Shown: positions 27,143 through 35,722 of the stretch, piece after piece
How positions within the stretch are numbered: position 1 is the first letter of the stretch
Layout: each line of letters opens with the position of its first letter
Notes under the pieces: model-generated
Seen by the model: the letters and a program-made list of their open reading frames with translations, nothing else
The model's database searches: none
Told to the model about the DNA's origin: nothing
NCBI RefSeq assembly: GCF_039851975.1
Contig: NZ_CP156660.1
Coordinates: 4,035,035 to 4,099,034 of the forward strand
From: Desulfoscipio sp. XC116
GTDB lineage: Bacteria > Bacillota > Desulfotomaculia > Desulfotomaculales > Desulfallaceae
Direction of reading: 5' to 3'
DNA: 64,000 bases
Position numbers and translations under genes: made by a program

Positions 27143-28063
27143 TTATCTGTAATAATCCACCGTATCACGCAAGCCCTTGGCCAGACTGTGCATGGCCTGC
27201 CAGCGCAGGCCGGTGATTGCCTTTTTTTCGGCCAGATAACTGTGCTCGATATCCCCGGCCCGGGGCGGACAGTATTCCGGCTCCAGGTTGCTGCCGGTAA
27301 TCTGACGCAAAGTATCGTACAGCTCATTAACCGACGTAGGCATACCGGTGCTGATGTTATAAATACCGGAATTGGCCGCTCCGGCCATATCCAGTGCGGC
27401 CAAATTAGCCCGGACTACATCGCCGACGAATATAAAGTCCCTGGTTTGCCTGCCGTCGCCGTAAATCCGGCACCGCTCGCCCCGCAGCAGCCGGTCCGTA
27501 AATGTGGCCACCACACCGCCTTCCCCGGTGGCATCCTGCCGGGGGCCGTATACGTTGGCGTAGCGCAGTGCAGTGTAATCCAGACCGTAAATCGCCCGGT
27601 ACACCGCCAGATAGTGCTCCACAGTGTGTTTAGACACCCCATAGCCCGACAGCGGCTGCAGAGAGTGCTCCTCGTCCACGGGCAGGTAGCGGGGATTGCC
27701 GTATACCGCCGCAGATGAAGCATAGACAATTTTTTTGACCCCGCAGGAGCGGCAGGCTTCCAGCAAGTTAATGGTCCCTATAATATTGATGGCGGCATCT
27801 GTCGCCGGGTCGTCCACGCTGGTTTGCACATCAATCTGGGCGGCGTGGTGGATAACATAGTCCGGTTTTTCCGCCCGCAGCGTTTCCCGCACAAATTTTT
27901 CATCCCGCAAATCGCCCTTGTAAAAATTCACCCGGGGATCGACATTCTCAAACCGGCCGGTGGACAAGTTATCCAGTACGGCAGTGCGTATCCCCCGGGC
28001 AATCAATGCATCAACTATGTGAGAGCCGATAAACCCGGCTCCCCCCGTAACCAATACCTGCAT
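27143..28063 (-). CDS. NAD-dependent UDP-sugar epimerase (UDP-glucose 4-epimerase-like)
   Basis: A 306-residue extended SDR enzyme. TGGAGFIGSHIVD at 6-18 binds NAD, YASSAAVYG around 114-122 contains the catalytic Ser, and YGVSK gives Tyr141 and Lys145. YANVYGPRQDATGEGGVVATF is the usual substrate-binding stretch. It probably converts UDP-glucose to UDP-galactose (or the N-acetyl forms) for glycan synthesis. It lies directly downstream of galU. ATG 28063 has GGAGG 5 nt upstream. Substrate specificity is not certain. Confidence 0.85.
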   Translation of the reverse strand: MQVLVTGGAGFIGSHIVDALIARGIRTAVLDNLSTGRFENVDPRVNFYKGDLRDEKFVRETLRAEKPDYVIHHAAQIDVQTSVDDPATDAAINIIGTINLLEACRSCGVKKIVYASSAAVYGNPRYLPVDEEHSLQPLSGYGVSKHTVEHYLAVYRAIYGLDYTALRYANVYGPRQDATGEGGVVATFTDRLLRGERCRIYGDGRQTRDFIFVGDVVRANLAALDMAGAANSGIYNISTGMPTSVNELYDTLRQITGSNLEPEYCPPRAGDIEHSYLAEKKAITGLRWQAMHSLAKGLRDTVDYYR

Positions 28064-28129
28064 GCACGCCTCCTTGGCACCCCTCCGGTGCCGGATGTTG
28101 AAAGGTTGAAAGTTATAGGATTAATCCCG

Positions 28130-29002
28130 TTATATTTTGTGCGCTACAACGTCTTCAAGGTAACCGCGAAACTCTTCGGCCAGATCGGGCCGTTTCAGGG
28201 CGAATTCCACCATGGCCTTGAGGTAACCCAGTTTATCGCCAACGTCGTAACGCTTGCCGTCAAAAATCAGGCCGTACATGGCCCCTCGCACGGCCAGTTC
28301 TTTCAGCGCGTCGGTAAGCTGGATTTCCCCGCCCGCACCGGGCCTGGTGCGAGCTAGAATATCGAATATGCCGGGCTCTATGATATACCTGCCCATAATG
28401 GCCAACCTGGAGGGCGCTTCTTCAGGAGCCGGTTTTTCCACCAGGCTGCGCACCCGGTAGATATTTTCCTTAACAGGTTCGGCGTCCAAGACACCATACT
28501 TGCTTACATCCGACAGGGCAACTTCCTTGACACCGATAACCGAAGCCTGCACCTCATCATACAACTCCATTAATTGTTTCAGACAAGGCACTTCACTATG
28601 TACAATATCGTCACCCAACAGCACGGCAAAAGGCTCATCGCCCACAAACCTGCGGGCACAGTGCACCGCGTGTCCCAGCCCGCGGGGCTCTTTTTGGCGA
28701 ACGTAATGAATCTCAGCCAGGCTGCCCGTTTCCTCCACTATCTTGAGCAAATCCTGTTTCCCCTTGCTGCGCAGATGATTCTCCAGACTGGTAGATTTAT
28801 CGAAGTGATCTTCAATAGCCTTTTTATCCCGACCCGTTATGATTAATATATCTTCTATGCCCGATTTTACCGCTTCTTCAATTATGTATTGGATGGTAGG
28901 CTTATCCACGATGGGAATCATTTCCTTGGGGAGTGCCTTGGTGGCCGGTAAAAATCGCACTCCTAAACCGGCAGCGGGGATAACCGCTTTTTTGATACGC
29001 AA
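28130..29002 (-). CDS. galU: UTP-glucose-1-phosphate uridylyltransferase
   Basis: 290 residues with the GalU signature VIPAAGLGVRFLPATKALPK at the N-terminus, IVDKPTIQYIIEEAVKSG, AVLLGDDIVHSE, and VEKPAPEEAPS. It makes UDP-glucose from glucose 1-phosphate and UTP, the substrate for the epimerase next to it and the UDP-glucose dehydrogenase near the right end. The start is TTG 29002, with GGGGG 8 nt upstream. Length and motifs are normal. Confidence 0.93.
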   Translation of the reverse strand: MRIKKAVIPAAGLGVRFLPATKALPKEMIPIVDKPTIQYIIEEAVKSGIEDILIITGRDKKAIEDHFDKSTSLENHLRSKGKQDLLKIVEETGSLAEIHYVRQKEPRGLGHAVHCARRFVGDEPFAVLLGDDIVHSEVPCLKQLMELYDEVQASVIGVKEVALSDVSKYGVLDAEPVKENIYRVRSLVEKPAPEEAPSRLAIMGRYIIEPGIFDILARTRPGAGGEIQLTDALKELAVRGAMYGLIFDGKRYDVGDKLGYLKAMVEFALKRPDLAEEFRGYLEDVVAHKI

Positions 29003-29137
29003 CTGTTATACCCCCTTACATTAGAACATCTTGCAAATTACCCCAAAGCGGTGGTGACTCGCTGTGGCAGATGTTATATTTACTTAAATTACAGTACTTC
29101 CATATAAATCTTAAAACTCCTTCCCTTCCCGATTGGC

Positions 29138-29190
29138 GCCGGGTGTTAAAATGTTGAAAAACTAAGATTTTCAACATTTTAACACCCGGC
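29138..29190. repeat. Perfect 23-bp inverted repeat (CCGGGTGTT family)
   Basis: GCCGGGTGTTAAAATGTTGA (continuing AAA) at 29138-29160 is exactly complemented at 29168-29190 across a 7-base loop. The outer half (GCCGGGTGTT) recurs in the tandem array at 30710-30886, and a related GTGCCGGATGTTGAAAGG occurs at about 28088. Confidence 0.85.
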
Positions 29191-29195
29191 ACCCA

Positions 29196-29229
29196 AAAAG
29201 GCGGTCCTACATTTTTGAGGACCGCCTTG
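29196..29229 (-). terminator. Rho-independent terminator after the TagO-like gene
   Basis: Stem AAGGCGGTCC/GGACCGCCTT with an 11-base loop, followed by TTTTT-like bases on the minus strand, about 55 bases past the stop of the glycosyl-phosphate transferase. Confidence 0.8.
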
Positions 29230-29230
29230 A

Positions 29231-29315
29231 CCGGTGTTCATCAGTTATTCCGTGGACCCCTCGAAGGGGCACGGCACGAGAAATTCAGCGCCGATGTTCG
29301 TCAGTTATTCCACGG
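29231..29315 (-). repeat. Duplicated 3' end of the TagO-like gene
   Basis: Bases 29291-29315 (end of the gene, coding RGITDEHR) recur at 29231-29255, 60 bases further, with four changes in 25. The second copy is in frame with the gene but lies after its TGA. Confidence 0.75.
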
Positions 29316-30358
29316 CCCCACCTGTGGGAAACGCCCAGCACCCCCACGCGATTGGCCAGATAAATAAGCAGAATCGCCAGTACAACCAACATAATCAATG
29401 CCTGATCTCCGCTCACCAGATTCAATACTATAGCGGTTAGTCCCAGAAAGCCGCTGATAGCATATATGACCAGCACTGTCTGTCTGTGACTCAGACCCAT
29501 CGCCATAAGTTGATGGTGCAGGTGCTCACGGTCAGGCTGGAATATGGGACGGTGTTTATTATATCGCCGGATCACCGCAAAGAAAGTATCCAGCAGGGGT
29601 ACCCCCAGTATGACCAGCGGTATAATTACCGAAACTGCGGTAGCACTCTTGGTCAAGCCCATTATGGACATTACCGCCAGGGTAAAACCAAGGAACAGCG
29701 ACCCTGAATCACCCAGAAATATTGTGGCGGGATGAAAATTATGCTTCAAAAAGCCAATTACCGCAGCTGCCAGTATCAGCGCCAGCATAATCACTTCCGG
29801 CAATCCACTGGTGCCTAGTGTCCAGGCCACCGCGGCCATGGTCAGGGCGGCAATACATGACACACCGCCTGCCAGTCCGTCCAAACCGTCAATCAGGTTT
29901 ATCGCGTTAGCAACGGCTACTATCCAAAAAACAGTAAGCGGTATGCTAAGATAACCCAGATATAGCAATTGACCGGTTAGCGGGTTAGTCACATAGTGAA
30001 TTTGGATACCAAATTGTATAACCGTTAGCGCCGCTAAAATCTGCCCCAGCAGTTTGACCCGCGGGGACAGGCCGCGAATGTCGTCCAATACCCCCACCAG
30101 CAGCATTAGCGAAGCTCCGGCAAGTAATCCCCATACCGGCAGCGACGATTCCGGCAGCATGTACCTGAGCAGCAACACCGCGGGGACAAAGGCCAGATAT
30201 ACGGCCAGTCCGCCCATACGGGGCATAACTCCGCTGTGGACTTTGCGAGGATCGGGGTGATCCAGAGCTCCCACCTTGATCGCCAGCACCCGCACACCGG
30301 GGGTAACCAAGTAACCCAGCGCAAGAGCCAGCACCAGGGGCAGCATGTATTTTTCCAC
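29285..30358 (-). CDS. tagO: Undecaprenyl-phosphate N-acetylhexosamine 1-phosphate transferase (TagO/WecA-like)
   Basis: A 357-residue membrane enzyme with about 10-11 helices. Diagnostic motifs: NLIDGLDGLAGG (Mg/substrate-binding aspartates), NFHPATIFLGDSGSLFLGF, and PDREHLHHQLMAMGLSHRQT with the family HLHH loop. It moves GlcNAc 1-phosphate to undecaprenyl phosphate, the first step of teichoic-acid-like or secondary wall polymers. The start is GTG 30358, with GGAGGG 7 nt upstream. The C-terminal tail (GRGITDEHRR) is repeated in frame past the TGA stop. With the TagA-like and CsaB proteins in this window it suggests a pyruvylated wall polymer pathway. Confidence 0.88.
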   Translation of the reverse strand: MEKYMLPLVLALALGYLVTPGVRVLAIKVGALDHPDPRKVHSGVMPRMGGLAVYLAFVPAVLLLRYMLPESSLPVWGLLAGASLMLLVGVLDDIRGLSPRVKLLGQILAALTVIQFGIQIHYVTNPLTGQLLYLGYLSIPLTVFWIVAVANAINLIDGLDGLAGGVSCIAALTMAAVAWTLGTSGLPEVIMLALILAAAVIGFLKHNFHPATIFLGDSGSLFLGFTLAVMSIMGLTKSATAVSVIIPLVILGVPLLDTFFAVIRRYNKHRPIFQPDREHLHHQLMAMGLSHRQTVLVIYAISGFLGLTAIVLNLVSGDQALIMLVVLAILLIYLANRVGVLGVSHRWGRGITDEHRR

Positions 30359-30542
30359 TTTATATCCCTCCAGCCGTCAATATTCGGCTTAAGAAAAGTC
30401 AATTCATTTTATCACCAGCAACGGTGTTTGCACAAAGCGCAGTTATTGCCAATATTCAAGCGAAAAGCTCAAATATCTTATAAATGCGCGTAGTTTGTCC
30501 ATTCATCCCCGCTGCACGGCAATATTTGAGTTGTGTTGGCTG

Positions 30543-30680
30543 TGTTGACTGGTTTTAGGTGTGTTAGCCATTAGCTGTCTAGTTGGTTGACTGGTTTTAG
30601 CTGTGGCAGCCGTTAGCTATCTAGTTGGTTGACTGGTTTTAGCTGTGGCAGCCGTTAGCTATCTAGTTGGTTGACTGGTT
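30543..30680. repeat. Tandem 42-bp repeat array
   Basis: A unit beginning GGTTGACTGGTTTTAGCTGT starts at 30585, 30627 and 30669, exactly 42 bases apart, preceded by a degenerate copy at 30543. The last copy is cut short. It has no coding content and lies between the TagO-like gene and the next array. Confidence 0.9.
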
Positions 30681-30709
30681 AATGTTAGGCTTTCTGGTGC
30701 TTTGGCAGG

Positions 30710-30886
30710 TGCCGGGTGTTGAAAGTTGAAAATCAAAGATTTTACAACTTTCAACACCCGGCACCCGGCACCAAACTTTCAACACCCGGCACCCGGCACC
30801 AAACTTTCAACACCCGGCACCCGGCACCAAACTTTCAACACCCGGCACCCGGCACCAAACTTTCAACACCCGGCACCCAAACTCAC
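30710..30886. repeat. Hairpin followed by a tandem 28-bp repeat array
   Basis: A GTGCCGGGTGTTGAAAGTTG palindrome (about 30710-30764) leads into five units starting AACTTTCAACACCCGGCACC at 30746, 30774, 30802, 30830 and 30858. The right arm of the hairpin is the first unit, so the array seems to have grown by repeated copying of one hairpin arm. Open frames across it are artefacts. Confidence 0.9.
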
Positions 30887-30914
30887 ATCCCGGAGGAGGT
30901 TACTTTGTTCCCTT

Positions 30915-31358
30915 TTAATCCCTGTCCACCAGTGCAAAAAGCAGCTCGGCCTCGGCCACTGCTTCATCGCCCACCCGCGCGGTACCCTTGCCCTTGCCCA
31001 GGCTGCCGCGCACGCGCAGCAGCTCCACTTCCAGGCGCAGCACATCCCCGGGCACAACCTGCCGCCTAAAGCGGGCTTTGTCGATGCCGGCAAACAGGGC
31101 CAACTTGCCGGTAAATTCCGGGGTGCTGAGCACGGCCACGGCACCCACCTGAGCCATTGCCTCAATAATGAGCATCCCGGGCATCACCGGGTGCCCGGGA
31201 AAGTGCCCCTGAAAGTACTGCTCATTAACAGTAACGTTTTTAATGCCCACGGCCCGTACGCCGGGCACCAGTTCATCGATTCTGTCCACCAGTAAAAACG
31301 GGTAGCGGTGAGGCAATATCTCCATGATTTCCTTTATATTCATACTACCGTTGGCCAT
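30915..31358 (-). CDS. fabZ: 3-hydroxyacyl-ACP dehydratase
   Basis: A 147-residue hotdog-fold dehydratase. [17 protein letters not shown] at the N-terminus, [20 protein letters not shown] with the catalytic His and Glu, and [14 protein letters not shown] are all present. It removes water from 3-hydroxyacyl-ACP in fatty acid synthesis. ATG 31358 has AAGGGA about 8 nt upstream; the frame is open 20 codons further but lacks a site. Its presence inside an envelope locus without other fab genes is mildly unusual. Confidence 0.93.
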   Translation of the reverse strand: MANGSMNIKEIMEILPHRYPFLLVDRIDELVPGVRAVGIKNVTVNEQYFQGHFPGHPVMPGMLIIEAMAQVGAVAVLSTPEFTGKLALFAGIDKARFRRQVVPGDVLRLEVELLRVRGSLGKGKGTARVGDEAVAEAELLFALVDRD

Positions 31359-31530
31359 TTCGGAACATCCCTTCTTATTCTTACCGGCGCATATATCATT
31401 ACAATTATGCCGGATCATTTTGCCGCATAAACTGCCAGCGGCAGTTAAAGAAGCTACTATTATTATCCCACATATTGACTATGCTTAAAAGTACAAACAG
31501 TTGTTGCTAAGGGTCCCGTCAAAGTTGAAT

Positions 31531-31702
31531 GTTACTGTTCACTCCCCCGCAAAAAGCAGCAGTTCCGTTAGCAATAACACGCTTCGCGATGCATACGAAA
31601 CGCAAAAACAGCGTTTTGGCACTGCAATTCTCCGGTTTTCTGTGACCTTCGCTCGCTACACGCACAAAAAACACGTCGCGTTTATCACCTGTGAACAGTA
31701 AC
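31531..31702. repeat. 172-bp element with 12-bp terminal inverted repeats (MITE-like)
   Basis: GTTACTGTTCAC at 31531-31542 is exactly complemented by GTGAACAGTAAC at 31691-31702. Flanks are also similar when inverted (TTGAAT against TTCAACA). The inside has no gene. The rest of the gap 31359-31905 holds only the cpsD tail repeat. Confidence 0.5.
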
Positions 31703-31818
31703 TGTTGAATTTTTTCACAACATATAAATGGGACAGACTCTATTAAACACTAAATATTGACTAATATAACGACTTTGACGATATCGCAGCTATTCCAAGG
31801 CATGAGTCCGCCAAAGGT

Positions 31819-31912
31819 TATACATAGCCTTGATTTTACACCCGGCGGCATGGGCGGCGATCCCGATTATTTAAGAGTCACGGGAGGCTATATACAGCCT
31901 TGATTTTATATA
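31819..31912 (-). repeat. Duplicated sequence spanning the cpsD stop
   Basis: TAAAATCAAGGCTGTATATA at the cpsD stop recurs 70 bases downstream as TAAAATCAAGGCTATGTATA. Unlike the other tail repeats here, the offset is not a multiple of three. Confidence 0.6.
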
Positions 31913-32625
31913 GCGGCCCGGGGTATGCTATTTTTCTTTTCATCCTTGGCGTAATAGTAGTAATAATAGTAATTGCCGCCGTTAACGTCCACCTGGTTTA
32001 AAACAACACCGATAATTTTGGCGTTGGTCCTGTCCAGCAGAGATTTGGTTTCCTGCACCAGTTCTATTTTGGTAGAGGCCGTTTTCACCACCAGCAATAC
32101 CCCGTCAACCATAGTGGATAGCAACGACGCGTCAGTTACCGTCATGACAGGCGGCGAGTCCAGCAAAACAATATCATAAGCATCCCGGGCGGCGGCAATC
32201 AGTGCCGCCATCTTAGTTGTGCCGATTAATTCAGCCGGGTTGGGGGGTATAGGTCCGCAGGTCAATATGTCCAAACCTGCCATTTCCGTGCTCTGAATCG
32301 CCTTATCCAGTTTTAAATCATTAACCAGGCAGTTGGTTACGCCCACAGCATTATCTAAATAAAAGTTTTGATGCTGTACAGGTTTTCTCAGGTCGCAGTC
32401 AATAATCAGCACCTTTTGCCCGGCTTGCGCTATCACGACGCCCAAGTTGGCTGTAGTGCTGGATTTACCCTCCGCAGGGACCGTACTGGTCACCAATATA
32501 GTTTTATAGGGCTTGTCCACTCCCGCAAAGCTTAAGTTGGTACGTAAGGTTCGAAACGCCTCAGCAAACGGTGAATGGGAATCAATACTGCTGAAGACAG
32601 CAGCCCGGCTATGCTTTTCGGACAT
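31906..32625 (-). CDS. CpsD/CapB-type bacterial tyrosine kinase
   Basis: A 239-residue BY-kinase. Walker A is VPAEGKSSTTANLG at about 49-62, Walker A' is LIIDCDLRKP, and Walker B lies at the IVLLDSPPV segment. The C-terminus holds a run of seven tyrosines (GGNYYYYYYY), the autophosphorylation cluster. It works with the membrane co-polymerase encoded just upstream to control polymer export and chain length. Its ATG overlaps the co-polymerase stop by 17 bp. The CpsB-type phosphatase that would reverse its action is two genes upstream. Domain order is the Gram-positive split type. Confidence 0.9.
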   Translation of the reverse strand: MSEKHSRAAVFSSIDSHSPFAEAFRTLRTNLSFAGVDKPYKTILVTSTVPAEGKSSTTANLGVVIAQAGQKVLIIDCDLRKPVQHQNFYLDNAVGVTNCLVNDLKLDKAIQSTEMAGLDILTCGPIPPNPAELIGTTKMAALIAAARDAYDIVLLDSPPVMTVTDASLLSTMVDGVLLVVKTASTKIELVQETKSLLDRTNAKIIGVVLNQVDVNGGNYYYYYYYAKDEKKNSIPRAAI

Positions 32626-33964
32626 TTAAAAACCCCCTTCCGGACTTGCCGCCGGAGCTTTTATATACCGGTATGGTGCCGATTACGACAAGCCCCAGGT
32701 GTTTTTGCACGTCATCGGGACCCTTAATAGTATTATCCATAAACTCCAGCACAAAGGCCAGACCCACCGCCACCATCAAACCCAGCACCAGAGCCACGGC
32801 CATATTCAGCTGTTTATTGGGTTTCACCGGCTTGGCGGGTACCAGAGCCGGCGACGCTACGTTAATACTGGTTTCACCCATGTCTATTGATCTGGCGATT
32901 TGAGTTTGAGTGATCTTTTGCGCCAGCATATTCTGGGTTTCCTCCAGGCGGGCAATTTCATTGTCCATTTGCTGCCGCTTAATCTGCTTGCTGCTAAGTG
33001 CCGTTTGCAGCGATGCCAGATTGGACCGCAGCCGGTCAATAGTGCTATTCATAGCTGCCAGGCCGGCTGTTTTTTCCGCCAACTCGGCTTCTTTTTCATT
33101 TAATTTTTCCGACAGTGAAATATATACCGGGTTCATTTCCTCGGAAGCAAACGCTTCCATTCCATCCTGGCCGGCTTTAGTTGCAGTTACCGTTTCCGGG
33201 GTGCCGGCCAGCTTCGCCTTAAGACTGGCCACGCCGGCCTCCAGCTGTCTTACTTCCGTATATGCCGTATCCACACTGGTCTGGTACTTATTTAAATCAT
33301 CCGTAACGCTGGCAAATTGCTTTTGCAGATAATCTACACTCTGGACATCGGAATTGAATATCCTGTAATCTTCCAATAGTTTATTTAATTTTTCATCGGT
33401 TTCCTTCTTTTGCTCCTGCAGAAAATCAGTAGAGCGGGTCATCTGTTTCTGGTTTCTTTCCGAAAGGTATGCCAAATATGCCTCACCCAACACATTGGCC
33501 ACATCGGCGGCCAGCCTCGGGTCGGTATGCTGCACCTTGAGTTCAATGATATTACTGTCCTTGGCCACTTCGGCCTTTACCATGCCGGCCAGATTTTTGG
33601 CGGTGTACCCCTGTTCGTCCAGCTTTAACTGATCGACTACCCGCTGGTATATGGTATCGCTGGTTAGCTGGCTAACGTATGTATTCATGGTCATAAAGGG
33701 CAAGCGCGACATGGTATTGATTACCGATTCAAGGTCGTCCCCATTTTGTAAAGCCGCCGACTGCTGGTTGGCGGCCGGCATGGTTACCAGCAGCATGGAC
33801 TTGGCCTCATAAACCGGATCGATGACCAGGTAGCTCATTATGCCGCTCATAAAAACCGCAAGTATAGTGATAATTATGATAATCCGGCGCCATTTCTTCA
33901 GCACCTCAAATATTTGCCGCAGGTCTATTACATCGGACTCAACGTAGTCGGGTTTTTCAGACAT
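32609..33964 (-). CDS. Wzz/CapA-type polysaccharide co-polymerase
   Basis: About 451 residues. An N-terminal membrane helix (IIIIITILAVFMSGIMSYLV) is followed by a large external coiled-coil part (about 150-360) and a second helix near the C-terminus (LNMAVALVLGLMVAVGLAFV). The Wzz/GumC-like family sets glycan chain length and activates the BY-kinase. I prefer ATG 33964 (MSEKPDYVESDVID) because GGTGAGG lies just upstream. The kinase ATG lies within its last 17 bases, so the pair is coupled. The short cytoplasmic tail is rich in Gly, Lys and Arg. Confidence 0.88.
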   Translation of the reverse strand: MSEKPDYVESDVIDLRQIFEVLKKWRRIIIIITILAVFMSGIMSYLVIDPVYEAKSMLLVTMPAANQQSAALQNGDDLESVINTMSRLPFMTMNTYVSQLTSDTIYQRVVDQLKLDEQGYTAKNLAGMVKAEVAKDSNIIELKVQHTDPRLAADVANVLGEAYLAYLSERNQKQMTRSTDFLQEQKKETDEKLNKLLEDYRIFNSDVQSVDYLQKQFASVTDDLNKYQTSVDTAYTEVRQLEAGVASLKAKLAGTPETVTATKAGQDGMEAFASEEMNPVYISLSEKLNEKEAELAEKTAGLAAMNSTIDRLRSNLASLQTALSSKQIKRQQMDNEIARLEETQNMLAQKITQTQIARSIDMGETSINVASPALVPAKPVKPNKQLNMAVALVLGLMVAVGLAFVLEFMDNTIKGPDDVQKHLGLVVIGTIPVYKSSGGKSGRGFLNVRKA

Positions 33965-34104
33965 TACCTCACCACTCCTGTACACTGTACTGCTCATATA
34001 CTCTATAAAAAGTAAAGGTACCCAAGTACCATAACCTGTAATTGGCGCACATTAACGGCCGGAGGCGTCTCTTCCCTCGCCACAGCCCGCTTAAAAAATA
34101 CGGA

Positions 34105-34914
34105 TTACTTACCGGGGAAGGTATCTTTTCTCCGCCACAGCCTGCTCAAAAATCCCAGTTTACCTTGGGGGGGCGGTTTTTCTATAGTAGGCGGGCGAAC
34201 AGGAGAGCGACCCTGCAGCAAGCGGGTCGGGTTGTCCCCGGTTAAAAGTTTCCCAAGACCCGTACTGTAACCTTCCGCCACCCGGCAAGCCTCGGACAGC
34301 ACCGGGGAGCGTCTGTCGGTTCCGTGAGCATCGCTGCTGATAAAATGATAGCAGCCATCCAGCAGATAATCCACAGCCAGCCGGCGCGCCCGGCTGCCGA
34401 ATAAACCGGTGAAACTGCCTGCCGTGCCCTGGCACAATGCGCCTTTTTCAATGAAGGATAACAATTTATCAGGGTCCTCCATAAACTTACTGTTTCGTTC
34501 AGGATGAGCAATAATCGGGGTAACACCCTGCAGGGCTATTTCAAAAAACGTCTGATCGGCATAAATAGGAATTTCCGCGGCAGGAAACTCCACCAGCAGA
34601 TATTTGCCTCCATCATACAGAGTTAACGCCCGACCTTCTTTCAGCCACAACGGTATATCCGGGTCCAGCATATATTCCGCTCCGGGATATACTTCAAGAG
34701 GTATACCTTGGGCTTGCAGTTGACCGCGGAATGTCTGCACCGCATCCAGTATTTTTTCTTTACTGTTGTTATATACGCCGACCATTATATGGGGGGTGGC
34801 CACCACTGCTTTGATCCCGTCCGCAGCCGCACAGCGGGCCATTTCCAGTGATTCCTCCATATCCCGGGAACCGTCGTCTATGCCGGGGAGAATATGTATA
34901 TGCAGATCAATCAC
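34105..34914 (-). CDS. CpsB/CapC-type tyrosine-protein phosphatase (PHP domain)
   Basis: 269 residues opening with MIDLHIHILPGIDDGSRDME, the metal-binding H-x-H of the PHP fold, then VVATPHIMVGVY, PIIAHPERNSKF and FISSDAHGTDRR, which supply further His and Asp metal ligands. It removes phosphate from the kinase tyrosine cluster. The usual length is about 255, so the C-terminal 20 residues (basic and proline-rich) are extra. The start is GTG 34914, overlapping the upstream small membrane protein by 8 bp. Confidence 0.9.
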   Translation of the reverse strand: MIDLHIHILPGIDDGSRDMEESLEMARCAAADGIKAVVATPHIMVGVYNNSKEKILDAVQTFRGQLQAQGIPLEVYPGAEYMLDPDIPLWLKEGRALTLYDGGKYLLVEFPAAEIPIYADQTFFEIALQGVTPIIAHPERNSKFMEDPDKLLSFIEKGALCQGTAGSFTGLFGSRARRLAVDYLLDGCYHFISSDAHGTDRRSPVLSEACRVAEGYSTGLGKLLTGDNPTRLLQGRSPVRPPTIEKPPPQGKLGFLSRLWRRKDTFPGK

Positions 34915-35572
34915 CGGCGTATCTCGCCACCTTCTGCAACATATCTTTACGCAGCTGACTTTTTAGATCTTTATAATGTTCTTGCGCCTGATCGGCCATA
35001 TCCATGGGTAATCCCTGTTCCTTTAATTCAGAGCGCAAATCGCCCAGAACTCTGTCAAAGTTCCGATCGGCATCCTTTTCCAGTTGTTTGCCGGCATTAA
35101 TATACTCAAGCGCCAAACGGCCGATGGAAATGTCCTTTTGTCCCTTCTTAACGGCAATATAATCCGCCGTGGCTGAATCCAGCAGGCGAGTCAGCTCCCG
35201 GCGGTACCGGTTCTCCATGCTTGTGAAGATCCGCATATAAGTGTTTTCTACGATATTTTTTTTATCCGCTTTATCTGACTGCGGATCATAGAATATTTCC
35301 ACATCTCCCTCGGGAGTGAAAGTAACATTTTCAGGCCAGTCCAGCTTTAATTCTTCCACATCCCAGCCCGGACCGGCATCACCGTCATATGAGGCGCCGG
35401 ATGAACTGCCGTCCAGCGATTTATAGGAAATGGGCTGAAAATTATCACTGCCCAGCAAGCTAACGGCTATAACAACAGCCATACAAACCAGGGCGCCGGT
35501 AAAAACTATCCATTTAGTCTTTGAGTTAAGCAACTTATTACTGCTGCGTTTTTTCTTTTTGCGCACCGGCAA
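34907..35572 (-). CDS. Single-pass membrane protein of unknown function
   Basis: 221 residues: a very basic N-terminus (MPVRKKKKRSSNK), one helix (WIVFTGALVCMAVVIAVSLL), a Ser/Gly-rich linker and an external alpha-helical region of about 140 residues rich in charged residues. The orientation suggests the C-terminal part lies outside the membrane. I do not recognise the family. It overlaps the phosphatase start by 8 bp and sits in the tyrosine-phosphorylation unit, so it may be an envelope adaptor of that system. Confidence 0.65.
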   Translation of the reverse strand: MPVRKKKKRSSNKLLNSKTKWIVFTGALVCMAVVIAVSLLGSDNFQPISYKSLDGSSSGASYDGDAGPGWDVEELKLDWPENVTFTPEGDVEIFYDPQSDKADKKNIVENTYMRIFTSMENRYRRELTRLLDSATADYIAVKKGQKDISIGRLALEYINAGKQLEKDADRNFDRVLGDLRSELKEQGLPMDMADQAQEHYKDLKSQLRKDMLQKVARYAGD

Positions 35573-35722
35573 TAAACCACCTCCGGTTTAGCACGTAAGC
35601 TTCAATAGCATATAATTCAACAGAAAACCGGCGACTCCTGCATGATTTCCACATTTTTCGCATGTGTTCGCACCCCGCGGGCCGGGTTTCCGCGCTTTTC
35701 TGTTTGGGTTTTGGCTTTCGAT

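Noticed and set aside
30543-30886. CRISPR array
   Set aside because: The repeats are directly tandem without unique spacers and there are no cas genes.
30716-31295. Long plus-strand open frames over the 28-bp array and fabZ
   Set aside because: They come from the repeat period and from reading fabZ antisense; no ribosome site.
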